Source of the DNA: Halosimplex halophilum
GTDB taxonomy: Archaea > Halobacteriota > Halobacteria > Halobacteriales > Haloarculaceae
Direction of reading: 5' to 3'
Length of the DNA stretch: 64,000 nt
NCBI RefSeq assembly: GCF_004698125.1
Contig: NZ_ML214297.1
Location: 1,240,001-1,304,000, forward strand
Translations under genes and position numbers: made by a program
Notes under the pieces: model-generated
What the model saw: the letters and a program-made list of their open reading frames with translations, nothing else
Database searches by the model: none
Told to the model about the DNA's origin: nothing
Shown here: one piece after another, positions 7,840 to 16,804 of the stretch
How the letters are laid out: each line of letters opens with the position of its first letter
How positions within the stretch are numbered: the first letter of the stretch is position 1

Positions 7840-8673
7840 ATGAGCGGCGTACTGGTGACCGGCGCGACCGGGACCCTCGGCGACGCGCTCGTCGACCGAC
7901 TGGTCGGCGATGGGCGGCGCGTGCTGGCAGCGACCCGGCGGCCCGACGATCCGCCCCCGACCCCGGAGGGCGACGGAGCTGTCGAGTGGATCGGGCTGAA
8001 CCTCGCGGAGGGACGGGGGATCGAGGCCGCGGTCGCCGACGCGAACACAGTCGTTCACGCGGCGACGGCCCCGCGGGGCGACGCCGAGGCCGTCGACGTT
8101 CGCGGGACCGAGCGGCTGCTCGACGCGGCCGAGGGTGCGGGCGTCGAGCACTTCCTCTACCCCTCGATCGTCGGCGTCGGCGAGATCCCGTTCTCGTACT
8201 ACGAGCGCAAGCGCGAGGCCGAGCGGGCGGTCGAGGCCAGTCCCGTCCCGTCGACGATCCTGCGGGCGACGCAGTTCCACGCGTTCGTCGACGAGATACT
8301 GGGGGCGGTCGCGAGACTCCCCGTGTGGCCGCTGCCGACGGAGTTCCGAGCTCAGCCGGTCGACCACCGGGAGATCGCGGGCAGACTCGTCGACCGCCTC
8401 GCCGGCGGGCCGTCCGGCCGCGCGGACCCCGTCGGCGGGCCGGCGGTCCACACGCTCGGCGAGCTGGCGAGCGCATACCGCGAGGCCAGGGGACTCCGGC
8501 GACCGATCGTCCGGCTCCCGGTCCCCGGAGCCGTCGCGAAGGGGTTCCGCGCCGGGGAGGCGACCTGCCCCGACCGCGCCGTCGGGACCGTGACCTGGGA
8601 GTCGTGGTTGGCCGAGCGATACGGCGGGTCGACGGATTCGGCGGCCGACCGGGCGGGCGCCCCGTCCCGATGA
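7840..8673 (+). CDS. NmrA-like NAD(P)-binding protein (atypical SDR)
   Basis: 277 aa. The Rossmann motif GATGTLG is at residues 8-14; HAATAPRG and the YYERKREAE segment around residues 124-132 place it in the atypical short-chain dehydrogenase/NmrA group of NADPH sensors and quinone or isoflavone reductase-like enzymes. The substrate is unknown. ATG 7840 follows the shared promoter. The stop overlaps the ATG of the following membrane protein (ATGA), which indicates co-transcription. Confidence 0.82.
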   Translation: MSGVLVTGATGTLGDALVDRLVGDGRRVLAATRRPDDPPPTPEGDGAVEWIGLNLAEGRGIEAAVADANTVVHAATAPRGDAEAVDVRGTERLLDAAEGAGVEHFLYPSIVGVGEIPFSYYERKREAERAVEASPVPSTILRATQFHAFVDEILGAVARLPVWPLPTEFRAQPVDHREIAGRLVDRLAGGPSGRADPVGGPAVHTLGELASAYREARGLRRPIVRLPVPGAVAKGFRAGEATCPDRAVGTVTWESWLAERYGGSTDSAADRAGAPSR

Positions 8674-9146
8674 CGGGTGCTGGTGCGGGGGGAAGTGACC
8701 GGCGTTCGGGTCCGGACGCCGCCCGCCGGTCGACTCGCGCGCTCCTGGCCGCTGTCGCCGTCTCGCTGGCGTTGACGGCGGTACACGGGGCCGCACACGG
8801 CTGGATCCCGGTCCCGCTCGCGACCTGGCAGCAGGGGTACGCCGCCGTCGTCCTGGTCGGACTCCCGCTCGGGGGTGCGACGCTGGTCCGCCTCGGTCGG
8901 CCGGCGACAGGCGCGGCGGTCGCGTTGATCGGCGGTCTGGGCGCACTCGCGTTCGAGGTGCTCGCGCACTTCGTCGTCGAGAACCCCGACCACGTCGCGA
9001 GCGTCGCGACGGGCTGGACCCTGTTCGCCGGGACCGCCGCCTTCTCAGTGCTCGGCGACGCGGTGCTCGTGACCGTCGCGGCGTGGACGCTCCGGACTCA
9101 GCCCCAGGGTTCCTCTGCGAGGTCGTGCAGCGACTCGACGACGTGA
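8670..9146 (+). CDS. Four-helix integral membrane protein of unknown function
   Basis: 158 aa. About four hydrophobic segments (roughly residues 26-44, 55-75, 78-100 and 110-135) separated by short loops; a polar Ser/Thr tail follows. The ATG is embedded in the stop of the preceding SDR gene. The last 49 nt overlap the 3' end of the opposite HAD gene; the extension carrying TQPQGSSARSCSDSTT is in this overlap and looks non-conserved, as if an original stop was lost. No family recognised. Confidence 0.65.
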   Translation: MTGAGAGGSDRRSGPDAARRSTRALLAAVAVSLALTAVHGAAHGWIPVPLATWQQGYAAVVLVGLPLGGATLVRLGRPATGAAVALIGGLGALAFEVLAHFVVENPDHVASVATGWTLFAGTAAFSVLGDAVLVTVAAWTLRTQPQGSSARSCSDSTT

Positions 9147-9778
9147 TGGGGTTCGGGGTCGTGGTCGAACGGCGGGTCGCCGTCGGCGAGCCACACCGAC
9201 CGCAGGCCCGCGGCGTGGGCGCCGGTCACGTCCGAGGCGTGGGAGTTGCCGACGTGGACGGTCCGCTCGGCGTCGACCCCCAGTTCCTCCAGCGCGAGGT
9301 GGAACGGTTCGGGGTCGGGCTTGTACGGCGCGTCGTGGCCGCCGTGGACGACCACCTCGAAGCGGTCCTCGATGCCCAGGCCGGCGAGCTTCTGTGACTG
9401 CATCCACGGGTCGCCGTTGGTGACCATGCCGATCCGGTAGGCGTCGGCCAGCGCGTCGAGCGCGCGCTCGGCGCCGTCGAGGAAGCGGACGTTCGTCTGG
9501 TCGCGCTCGTCGGTGTAGATGTCGGCTATCTCCTCGCCGACGGCCTCGTCGTGGCCCGCCTCGACGGCGAAGGTGCCGAACGCCGCCCGGCGCGTGTCGC
9601 GGATGTCGTCGCCCGCGTCGGAGAACTCGCCCAGCCGCTCGACGTACTCGGCGCCGTCGAAGAAGGGGTCGACGCCGACCCGGTCGAAGGCGACCGCCAG
9701 GATGTCGTCGGCGCTGCGCTCGTAGGTACAGAGGGTGTCGTCCAGGTCGAACAGGACGGCCTCAACTGGCCCCGTCAT
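9098..9778 (-). CDS. HAD-superfamily hydrolase (haloacid dehalogenase-like)
   Basis: 226 aa. Motif I is DLDDT (residues 11-15), motif II is TNG near 121, the conserved Lys is in KPDPE near 153 and motif IV is HVGNSHASDV near 175. The helical C1 cap between motifs I and II fits the phosphoglycolate-phosphatase/YjjG-like group. It is a cytosolic phosphatase of unknown substrate. It converges with the membrane protein gene with a 49-nt tail overlap. Confidence 0.85.
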   Translation of the reverse strand: MTGPVEAVLFDLDDTLCTYERSADDILAVAFDRVGVDPFFDGAEYVERLGEFSDAGDDIRDTRRAAFGTFAVEAGHDEAVGEEIADIYTDERDQTNVRFLDGAERALDALADAYRIGMVTNGDPWMQSQKLAGLGIEDRFEVVVHGGHDAPYKPDPEPFHLALEELGVDAERTVHVGNSHASDVTGAHAAGLRSVWLADGDPPFDHDPEPHHVVESLHDLAEEPWG

Positions 9779-9854
9779 TGCGGGATAGTAGCGACCCGGC
9801 GGCCAAAAGCCGGTCGGTCCCGGGCCGCTTTCGCCGTCGGGGGCGCACTCTGCC

Positions 9855-10244
9855 CTACCGTCCGTGGGAGAGCCCGGCGATCAGCGCGTCCACGGCTCGC
9901 TTGACCGCCGCGCCCGACTCGATCCGGACCGTCCCGTCGTCGGTCGCGGACAGGTCCGGCCCGTCGACCGCGTCGGCGACCCGGTCGGCGAGCGGGTGGT
10001 CGGCGTCCGCGACCGTGTCGGCCTCGATAGACAGTGTCGCGGCGTCGGGGTGGAGCCGGACGGTCCCAACCCGCTCGTCGCGGTAGGCGACGCCGTAGCC
10101 GACGGTCCCATCGGGAGCGGGTTCGGCGTCGGGGTCGGCGTCGACGACGGACAGGTCGCCGAGGACGCCTCTGTCACGCCCGGAGAGCTCCGAGGAGAGC
10201 AGCTGGGCGATCCGCTTGCCGTCGGTGACGCGGTCTTCGACCAT
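9855..10244 (-). CDS. Conserved hypothetical, partner of DUF2240 gene
   Basis: 129 aa, acidic, no membrane segment or cofactor motif. Its ATG overlaps the stop of the upstream DUF2240 gene by one base (TGATG), so the two are translationally coupled and probably work together. No family or function recognised. Confidence 0.65.
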   Translation of the reverse strand: MVEDRVTDGKRIAQLLSSELSGRDRGVLGDLSVVDADPDAEPAPDGTVGYGVAYRDERVGTVRLHPDAATLSIEADTVADADHPLADRVADAVDGPDLSATDDGTVRIESGAAVKRAVDALIAGLSHGR

Positions 10245-10693
10245 CAGTCGTCCCCCAGTTCGCCGGCGGCGCGGTCGGCCAGGTCGCCCAGTTCGACGCC
10301 CTGCCGGCGGGCGTAGACGACCGCGGCGGCCTCGACGGTGACGCCGAGGTCCGCCTGGAGGCCGTTGACCGCCGCGACGGCGTCCTGTTTCTCCACCCCG
10401 GACTGGACGATGGCGTCGAGCGCGCGCTCGAAGTTCGACCGCTGTCGCAACACGTCGTCGCCGGGCTCGAACCCGTCGGGGACGGTCACCTCCCGCGGGT
10501 CGAACGTGGGGTCGAGCTCGTCGTCCTCGCGGTCGAGCAGCCCCTCGGTGGCGGCCACGTCGACGAGCCGCTTGGCCTGCTCCGGGGAGAACCACTCGCG
10601 GTCCAGCGAGAGCGCGACGACGAACTCGCTCTCCGAGAGGGTCTCGCGGCCCTTCGCCCGGAAGGGGACGGCGACGGCGCGGCGCAGACTCAT
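10244..10693 (-). CDS. DUF2240 family protein
   Basis: 149 aa. The N-terminus (LRRAVAVPFRAKGRETL, then WFSPEQAKRLVDVAATEGLL) and the FDPREVTVPDGFEPG segment match the archaeal DUF2240 family as I remember it; the central part looks winged-helix-like, suggesting nucleic-acid binding, but no role is established. ATG 10693 is followed closely upstream by the divergent promoter region of rps8e. Downstream it is coupled to a second hypothetical gene. Confidence 0.7.
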   Translation of the reverse strand: MSLRRAVAVPFRAKGRETLSESEFVVALSLDREWFSPEQAKRLVDVAATEGLLDREDDELDPTFDPREVTVPDGFEPGDDVLRQRSNFERALDAIVQSGVEKQDAVAAVNGLQADLGVTVEAAAVVYARRQGVELGDLADRAAGELGDD

Positions 10694-10867
10694 CGTCCGT
10701 CGATGGGCGCGGCCCGGCACGTAACGTTGCCGGTCGCCGACCGGCGGGCCCGGTCGGACGGTGCGCGACCGCCGCGAATGGCTCCGGCGCGAGCGAACGG
10801 CGTCCTCGGGGGGCGACGGCGACCGGGAGTCGAGAGGTTCAAGTAGACGCTGGGCGACTCCACGGGT

Positions 10868-11239
10868 ATGAAGTTCCAGGGACGCTCCCCGCGCAAGCGC
10901 ACCGGCGGTCGACGCCGGAACTTCCGGAAGAAGAAAAAGCACGAACTGGGCGACGAGCCGACCGAGACCCGCGTCGGCGAGACGCGCCTCAAGACGGTCG
11001 ACGCCCGCGGCAACACCGAGAAGGTCCGCGCCGTCACCGCCGACACCGCCAGCGTCGCGGCCGACGGCGAGGTCGTCGCCGCCGAGATCGAGGACGTCGT
11101 CGAGAACCCCTCGAACCCCAACTACGTGCGCCGGAACATCGTCACCAGGGGCGCCATCATCGAGACCAGCGAGGGGCGCGCCCGCGTCACCTCCCGACCC
11201 GGCCAGGACGGCCAGATCAACGCCGTCCTCGTCGAGTAA
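10868..11239 (+). CDS. rps8e: 30S ribosomal protein S8e
   Basis: 123 aa. Lys/Arg-rich N-terminus (RSPRKRTGGRRRNFRKKKK) followed by the conserved NVPSNPNYVRRNIV-like region (here NPSNPNYVRRNIVTRGAII) and the GRARVTSRPGQDG C-terminal segment, all diagnostic of archaeal/eukaryotic eS8. It is a component of the small ribosomal subunit. It stands alone, with a TTCAAGTA element about 25-30 nt before the ATG as the likely TATA box. Confidence 0.97.
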   Translation: MKFQGRSPRKRTGGRRRNFRKKKKHELGDEPTETRVGETRLKTVDARGNTEKVRAVTADTASVAADGEVVAAEIEDVVENPSNPNYVRRNIVTRGAIIETSEGRARVTSRPGQDGQINAVLVE

Positions 11240-11597
11240 CCCCCGTTCTCTCACCGCGGTCGCCGCCGGGTCGTGACGGCGACCGCGTCTATATAGCGGT
11301 CCGTTCCACTCGATGCCGGAGGGGAGCCGCCCGTACCCCTCTTAGCGAGGCTTTTGGCGGTCGATCCCCCACTCACCGATGGCGTGCGGCGCTCACCACC
11401 GAGCGCCACCGAGCACCTGCACCCCGTTCGACGCGCGCCGCACGTCCCACCCGCGACTGCCACCTCGTCCGGGGCACCCCAGCCCCGTTTTCCGCGTCCC
11501 CGGTAGCGGCCGCTTACCGACGAGCTAACGGAGACACGGACGCGCAGTTCGTGTCCAGTCGTCGCCGCGGCGGTCGCCCCGAGCGAGCCGCCGGGCC
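11240..11597 (+). ncRNA. Non-coding intergenic region with TATA-centred palindrome and two stem-loops (RNA candidate)
   Basis: 358 nt between the convergent 3' ends of rps8e and an AbrB-PhoU gene, with no convincing ORF. At 11281-11301 GACCG and CGGTC arms flank CTATATAG, a plausible TATA box. About 25 nt downstream begins a hairpin (GAGGGG 11319-11324 with CCCCTC 11336-11341). Further on, a 12-bp stem pairs 11381-11392 with 11435-11446 around a 42-nt loop. Together these could form a small RNA transcribed on the plus strand. SRP RNA and RNase P RNA signatures were not found. The call is a hypothesis. Confidence 0.3.
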
Positions 11598-12596
11598 TCA
11601 GGGGGACGGCGCCGCCTTCTGGAGCGCGCTCTCGGCGATGTTGCCGCCGTAGTCGGCGGTCCGGGACAGCGAGTCGACGACGAGCCCGAGCGACTGGGCG
11701 AGCTCGGGGTCGTCGAGGCCGCGGATCACGTCGTCCACGTCGCGGGCGCGCTCGTCGATGTCGGGCAGGTCGGCGCGGGCCTCGGTCGCGAGCGCGACCG
11801 CCTCGTCGGGGTCGTCCGCCAGCAGCGCGTCCATCGCGGTCTCCGGGACGGTGACGGCGGCGGTCTGGAGGTCGCTCAGCACCTCGGCGACCGACTCGTT
11901 GACGGGGCCGATCTCCAGGGCGATGTTGGCGATCTTGGTGGCGTGGTCGGCGATCCGCTCCAGCTGGCGGGCGCTGGACTGGTAGTCGAAGACGGTCTCG
12001 CGGGGGAAGCCGATCTCGGTGGCGGCGGCCGGGTTCCGCAGGACCGTCCGGAACACCCGCGAGACCATGTACCACAGCCGGTCGACGTCGTCGTCGCGCT
12101 CGATCACGTCGTGGGCGAGCTCGTCGTCGTCCTCCAGCAGGGCGGTCACGGCGTCGGAGAGCATCGTCAGCGACACCAGTCGCATCCGCGTGATGGCGTT
12201 GTGGACCGACAGCTCCGAGGAGTCGAGCAGATCCTGGAGGACGACCCGCTCGCCGGTCTCCTCGATGACCTCCAGGCCGACGAGCCCCTGGGTCGCCTCG
12301 CGGATGGTGCGGCGCTGGCCGGCGGTGACCCGGGCGGCCTCGAAGTTGATCACGTCGAACCCGCTGACGTACATCGTCATCACCGCGCGCGTGAGCTGGT
12401 CGCCCTCCAGCCCGTCGATCTCGATCGACCCCTCCTCGCGCTCCTCGTCGCTCTTCGGGGACAGCAGCAGGATGTCCTCCTCGGAGTGGAACTCAACGAC
12501 GCTGCCCGCGCTCACGTCGTTCTCGGTCGCCCAGTCCTTCGGCAGCGACACCGTGTACGTCGACCCGCCCGTGACCTGGACCTTGCGCGTCTCCAT
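11598..12596 (-). CDS. AbrB-PhoU phosphate-responsive regulator
   Basis: 332 aa. Residues 1-45 form a SpoVT/AbrB-type DNA-binding fold (METRKVQVTGGSTYTVSLPK, then WATENDVSAGSVV). Residues about 115-330 carry PhoU-like three-helix repeats, including RQLERIADHATKIANIA. Haloarchaeal proteins of this type sit next to pst operons and are thought to regulate phosphate uptake. It is divergent from pstS across a 445-nt regulatory region. An AAATAAA element (12620-12626) lies about 25-28 nt before the ATG, which supports a leaderless start at 12596. A paralogue lies at 17796-18833. Confidence 0.9.
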   Translation of the reverse strand: METRKVQVTGGSTYTVSLPKDWATENDVSAGSVVEFHSEEDILLLSPKSDEEREEGSIEIDGLEGDQLTRAVMTMYVSGFDVINFEAARVTAGQRRTIREATQGLVGLEVIEETGERVVLQDLLDSSELSVHNAITRMRLVSLTMLSDAVTALLEDDDELAHDVIERDDDVDRLWYMVSRVFRTVLRNPAAATEIGFPRETVFDYQSSARQLERIADHATKIANIALEIGPVNESVAEVLSDLQTAAVTVPETAMDALLADDPDEAVALATEARADLPDIDERARDVDDVIRGLDDPELAQSLGLVVDSLSRTADYGGNIAESALQKAAPSP

Positions 12597-13041
12597 AGCG
12601 GTGGGTCGTCGTCACTGACAAATAAATCAACCCCTTTCTATATATTTACAACTACGTACCGGTATATTGCAGCATATATCCCTCCGATTCGGCGCCGCTC
12701 CGGCGAATATCCGCGACGGGCACCGAGATTCGCGGTCGACTCCGATCGGCTATATATCCATCAGAGAGGGATATGATGGCCGTACCAGGACCGAACGCAC
12801 GGGACGTTCCGGGCCGCGCCGACGAGAGCCGTGAAGCCGGGTCACGCCGGGGAGCGACATCGGCCACATAGAGCGGGTCTCCCGGCTTCCCCGACACGGG
12901 CCGTCGCGTTCGGCCCGCACCTCGGCGATACCCCGACCCTACCGGCGCCGGTCGCCCGTCCGTATCGTTTGGCATGGGTATGTACCACTATATAGGCATA
13001 ATAGTAGAGTATTTAGTCAAACTGGGGCCACTGATCCGGTA
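12597..13041. promoter_or_regulatory. Divergent phosphate-regulon promoter region (AbrB-PhoU / pstS)
   Basis: 445 nt, strikingly AT-rich in patches. On the minus side, AAATAAA (12620-12626) is placed as a TATA box for the AbrB-PhoU gene. On the plus side, TATTTAGT (13010-13017) lies about 27 nt before the pstS ATG, and CTATATAG (12988-12995) is an upstream alternative. The octamer ATATATCC occurs at 12674-12681 and 12752-12759, with AATATCC at 12706-12712 and its reverse complement (GGATAT) at 12769-12774. The same octamer appears in the next pho promoter at 18902-18909, so it is a candidate operator. The 12780-12960 part is GC-rich with no ORF. Confidence 0.6.
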
Positions 13042-14127
13042 ATGCGGGAGAACCCTGTAACCCGCCGACAACTGCTGGCCGGCGCGGCGGGCGTCGCCGC
13101 GTCGCTGGGTGGCTGTATCAGTACGAGTCCCACACCGCCGGGACAGGCCGCGGGCGGGGCCGGCGGCGGTGGGGGCTCGAGTACCGAACTGCTCAAGGCC
13201 GGCGGCTCGTCGACGCTGTTCCCGATGGTCCAGCGCGCCGCGTCGTACTGGGCCTCGAACTATCCGCCGACCGACCGGGAGTACTGGGGGCCGAGCCAGT
13301 ACGACATCGAGACCGACGAGCGGCTGGCCGACTACTGGGCGAGCAAGTACGGCTTCGAGGCCGACGGCGACGTGTCGCCGCCCTTCGAGGTGAACGTCGG
13401 CCTCAGCCACTCCGGGACCGGCCTGGAGAAGCTCCGTGACCAGCAGATCGACATCGGGAACGCGAGCGCGCCCGCGAGCGCCGAGTTCCCCGACGCCTCC
13501 GAGGAGGAGCTGTCGAGCTTCACGGAACACGTCATCGCCGTCGACGCCCAGCCCATCGTCGTGAGCACGGAGATCTACGACGCGGGCGTGACGAAGCTCA
13601 CGGCCGAGCAGGTCCGCGGGATCTACACCGGCGAGATCACCCGGTGGTCGGAGATCCCGAGCTACGACGGCCCCGATAGGGAGATCCAGGCCATCGGACG
13701 CGCCGAGGGGTCGGGGACCGACACCGCCTTCCGGACGAACATGCTCGGCGGCCCCAACGCGCCGATGGACGGCGTCGACGGCCGGAAGGGACAGAACCAG
13801 CAGGTCAAGACCACCGTCTCGAGCTCCAACAACGCCGTCGCGTACATGGCGCTGGCCTTCACCGACGACTCGGTGCCCGCCGTCGAGCTCTCGTTCGACG
13901 GGACGACCTACACGCCGGGCGAGAACCTCTCGGACCCCTCCTACCCGCTCGCCCGGGACCTCCACTGTTACACCTGGGAGGGGACCTCGGCGAAGGAGGC
14001 CGCGTTCCTCCGGATGATCCTCAGCGACTTCGGCCAGCAGAACTTCGTCGAGACGGAGGGGTACTCGAAGCTCACGGCAGAGCGCCAGCAGGCGGAGTTC
14101 GACAAGCTGCCGGAGCCCGAAGCATGA
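13042..14127 (+). CDS. pstS: Phosphate ABC transporter substrate-binding lipoprotein PstS
   Basis: 361 aa. A Tat signal (TRRQLLAGAAG) with lipobox ending at Cys29 (SLGGC) indicates folded export and lipid anchoring outside the membrane. A Gly-rich linker precedes the periplasmic-binding-protein fold: GGSSTLFPM (phosphate loop), SHSGTG, DIGNAS and GRAEGSGTDTAF are the expected phosphate-binding segments. It delivers phosphate to PstCA. First gene of pstSCAB, whose genes overlap each other by four bases (ATGA), implying tight translational coupling. It is likely induced at low phosphate from the shared upstream region. Confidence 0.96.
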   Translation: MRENPVTRRQLLAGAAGVAASLGGCISTSPTPPGQAAGGAGGGGGSSTELLKAGGSSTLFPMVQRAASYWASNYPPTDREYWGPSQYDIETDERLADYWASKYGFEADGDVSPPFEVNVGLSHSGTGLEKLRDQQIDIGNASAPASAEFPDASEEELSSFTEHVIAVDAQPIVVSTEIYDAGVTKLTAEQVRGIYTGEITRWSEIPSYDGPDREIQAIGRAEGSGTDTAFRTNMLGGPNAPMDGVDGRKGQNQQVKTTVSSSNNAVAYMALAFTDDSVPAVELSFDGTTYTPGENLSDPSYPLARDLHCYTWEGTSAKEAAFLRMILSDFGQQNFVETEGYSKLTAERQQAEFDKLPEPEA

Positions 14128-15167
14128 GCGTTGCGACCCGACTCGACGGCCTGGACACCGGGACGCAGGTGATCGGGGGCGTCGGGACCGCCCTCGTCGC
14201 GGCCGCGATCCTCTCGTTTCTGGTCGCGCCGGCGCTGACGGGCCCCGTCCTGCTCGCCTTCGCCGTGTTCGTCGTCGCCGGCTACCTCGTCGCGGAGGAG
14301 AGCACCGCCCGCTTTCTCCTGTTCACGACGACCACCTCGACGGTCCTGATCCTCGGGTTCATCACCGTCTACCTGGTGATAAACGCCGTCCCGGTGTTCG
14401 AGGAGATGGGGCTGTACCTCCTCGTCGGGTCCGACCCGTTCTGGGAGACGGGGTCGAACGTCTACTCGCTGGTCCCGATGATGTGGGGGACGCTGGTGAC
14501 GACCGTCATCGCGACGCTCGTCGCGGCGCCGCTCGGCGTCGCCGGCGCCGTCTTCATCAGCGAGGTCGCGCCCGCGTGGGCGCGAGAGATCGTCAAGCCG
14601 GCCGTCGAGATGCTCGCCGGCATCCCCTCCATCGTCTACGGGTTCATCGGCTTCACCGTCCTCTCGCCGTACTTCCAGACCGAGCTGAGCGTCCCGCAGC
14701 TCGGGAACATCTTCATCGTCGGGTTCGTCATCGGCGTGATGGCGCTCCCGACGGTCGTCTCGGTCGCGGAGGACGCCATCGCTGCCGTCCCCGACCCGAC
14801 GAAAGACGGCGCCCACGCGCTGGGCGCGACGGACTGGCAGACGACCACCAGCGTCACGCTGCCGACCGCCTTCTCGGGCATCTCCGCCGCGGTCCTGCTC
14901 GGCGTCGGCCGCGCCGTCGGCGAGACGATGGCCGCGACGGTCATCCTCGCCAACGTCGTCGAGCTCCCCGCGCCGCTGACGGACGTCTTCGACAGCACGA
15001 TCACGCTCACGAGCCTCATCGCCAGCCAGTACGGCGCCGCCAGCGGGCTCCAGATGTCGGGGCTGTTCGCGGCCGGCGTCGTCCTGTTCGTCACCGTGAT
15101 GGGCTTCTCCGTCGCGTCGCAGCTCATCGAGCGGCGGATGAGCGAGCGGCTGGGAGGTGAACAATGA
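14124..15167 (+). CDS. pstC: Phosphate ABC transporter permease PstC
   Basis: 347 aa. Eight or so membrane segments: the first three (about residues 12-90) form an N-terminal extension and the remainder the permease core, with the cytoplasmic coupling loop [20 protein letters not shown] (EAA-like motif) near residues 230-250 that contacts Pst[21 protein letters not shown] is the conserved segment before the core. Its ATG overlaps the pstS stop and its stop overlaps the pstA ATG. Confidence 0.94.
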   Translation: MSVATRLDGLDTGTQVIGGVGTALVAAAILSFLVAPALTGPVLLAFAVFVVAGYLVAEESTARFLLFTTTTSTVLILGFITVYLVINAVPVFEEMGLYLLVGSDPFWETGSNVYSLVPMMWGTLVTTVIATLVAAPLGVAGAVFISEVAPAWAREIVKPAVEMLAGIPSIVYGFIGFTVLSPYFQTELSVPQLGNIFIVGFVIGVMALPTVVSVAEDAIAAVPDPTKDGAHALGATDWQTTTSVTLPTAFSGISAAVLLGVGRAVGETMAATVILANVVELPAPLTDVFDSTITLTSLIASQYGAASGLQMSGLFAAGVVLFVTVMGFSVASQLIERRMSERLGGEQ

Positions 15168-16804
15168 GCTACCGCACGGACCTCGACGACCGCGACGTCC
15201 TGGTCGCCGACGACTCCTCGACGCGCGAGCTGGTCAGCGGCGGGCTGGTCGCCCTGTCGTTCGCGTCGTTCGTCCTCGCGCTGCTCGCGCTCGCCCAGTA
15301 CGTCCCGGCCGACACCGCCGTCGGCGGCGTCTCCGTCGCCGCGGCGCTGGGCGGGTCGCTGACCGCCGTCGGCGTCGGCGTCGTGGCGCTGGGGGCCGCC
15401 TCCTACGGCGGCCGCTTCGCGGCCGAACCCGGACACACCGGCGGGCTCGTCTCCGCGGCGTTCCTCGGGCTGCTGTGGTTCGCGGTCGGCGGGCTCGTCG
15501 CGGCCCAGACGCTCGGGCTCTCGACGGTCTGGCCGGTCGTCGCGCTGGTCACCGGCGCGGTCGGCGCGGGCGTCGCGCTGGTGGCCCGCGAGGACCTCGG
15601 CGTCACCCTCTCGGCCGGGCTGTTCGTCCTCGTCTCGGGGGCGGTCGTCGCCGCGGGCCTCGTCGGCCCGGGCTGGACGTGGAGCCCCGAGGGGTTCTCC
15701 ATCACGCTGACGGGCGTCGTCGGCGTCCCGGTGATCGCGCTGTTCGCCGGGCTCGTCGGCGTCTGGACGGCCGCCCGCGTCTACGGCGGCTTCGGCCCGC
15801 AGGGCCGACAGCTGGGCGCGTACACCCTCATCGCCACGAACGCCGCCGGGATGCTCGCCCTCCTCGGCTCGCTGGTCGGGTTCATCGTCGTCCGCGGCTT
15901 CGGCCCGATGACCGAGGGGATCAAGTACGGCCTCTACTGGGGGCCGTGGACGTGGTTCAACCCGCCCGTCCTCGACACGTGGGTCGTTGTCGAGGGACCG
16001 ATCGTCTGGTTCTACTGGCCGTTCGTCATGGAGGGGTACAGCACGCTCGGCACGGGCATCAACGGGGTGCTCCCGGCCATCGTCGGCACCGTCTGGCTGG
16101 TCGTCGGCGCGGTGGCGCTCGCGGTGCCGCTGGGCGTCGGCGCGGCCGTCTTCCTCACCGAGTACGCCGAGCAGGGCCGGTTCACCTCGCTGGTCGAGAT
16201 CTCAACGAACGGCCTCTGGAGCACGCCGAGCGTCGTCTACGGGCTGTTCGGGCTGGCCTTCTTCGTCCCGCGGCTCGGCAACACCAGCTCGATCCTCGCC
16301 GGCCAGCTCGTCCTCGGGTTCATGCTGCTGCCGCTGGTGGTCATCACCAGCCGGGAGTCGCTCAAGAGCGTCCCCGACGAGTACCGCGACGCCAGCGCCG
16401 CGCTGGGCGTCTCCAAGTGGGAGACCATCAAGAGCGTCGTCCTCCCGGCCTCGCTTCCCGGGGTCATCACCGGCGTCATCCTCGGCATCGGCCGCATCGC
16501 CGGCGAGACGGCGCCCATCCTGCTCGTGACCACGAGCTCCCCCTTCCCCTCGGAGGTCGCCGGCGTCGTCGAGGGCGGCTTCCGGTTCACCTCGGCGTTC
16601 CCGTTCGTCGCCGTCCCCGACGTGAACCTCGTGCAGTCGTCGAGCGCGCTGCCCTACCAGCTGTACGCGGTCATCACCGCCGGGCTCGAGGCGAACATGG
16701 GCTTCGCCTGGGCCACGGCGCTGGTGCTGTTGCTCGTCGTGATGAGCTTCTACGCGGTCGGCATCGGCTCGCGGATCTACTTCAGGAGGAAACTCGACCA
16801 ATGA
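15164..16804 (+). CDS. pstA: Phosphate ABC transporter permease PstA, long N-terminal form
   Basis: 546 aa. The C-terminal half (about 290-546) is a normal PstA permease: [20 protein letters not shown] and the EAA-like loop [22 protein letters not shown]. The N-terminal 240 residues carry about seven additional hydrophobic segments not found in the roughly 290 aa bacterial PstA, arranged as paired helices, with a polar loop (about 210-290) before the permease. Haloarchaeal PstA proteins are often long, so this may be a lineage trait. It would act as the partner of PstC in the membrane. Coupled by four-base overlaps to pstC and pstB. Confidence 0.92.
   Translation: MSYRTDLDDRDVLVADDSSTRELVSGGLVALSFASFVLALLALAQYVPADTAVGGVSVAAALGGSLTAVGVGVVALGAASYGGRFAAEPGHTGGLVSAAFLGLLWFAVGGLVAAQTLGLSTVWPVVALVTGAVGAGVALVAREDLGVTLSAGLFVLVSGAVVAAGLVGPGWTWSPEGFSITLTGVVGVPVIALFAGLVGVWTAARVYGGFGPQGRQLGAYTLIATNAAGMLALLGSLVGFIVVRGFGPMTEGIKYGLYWGPWTWFNPPVLDTWVVVEGPIVWFYWPFVMEGYSTLGTGINGVLPAIVGTVWLVVGAVALAVPLGVGAAVFLTEYAEQGRFTSLVEISTNGLWSTPSVVYGLFGLAFFVPRLGNTSSILAGQLVLGFMLLPLVVITSRESLKSVPDEYRDASAALGVSKWETIKSVVLPASLPGVITGVILGIGRIAGETAPILLVTTSSPFPSEVAGVVEGGFRFTSAFPFVAVPDVNLVQSSSALPYQLYAVITAGLEANMGFAWATALVLLLVVMSFYAVGIGSRIYFRRKLDQ

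Noticed and set aside
5701-8946. 1081-aa minus-strand frame spanning several genes
   Set aside because: It is Arg/Pro/Gly-rich in the way of GC-rich shadow frames and crosses well-supported genes on both strands.
11315-11560. SRP RNA or RNase P RNA in the gap after rps8e
   Set aside because: The conserved SRP helix-8 GGAAGGAAGCAGC-type sequence and the RNase P core sequences were not found on either strand.
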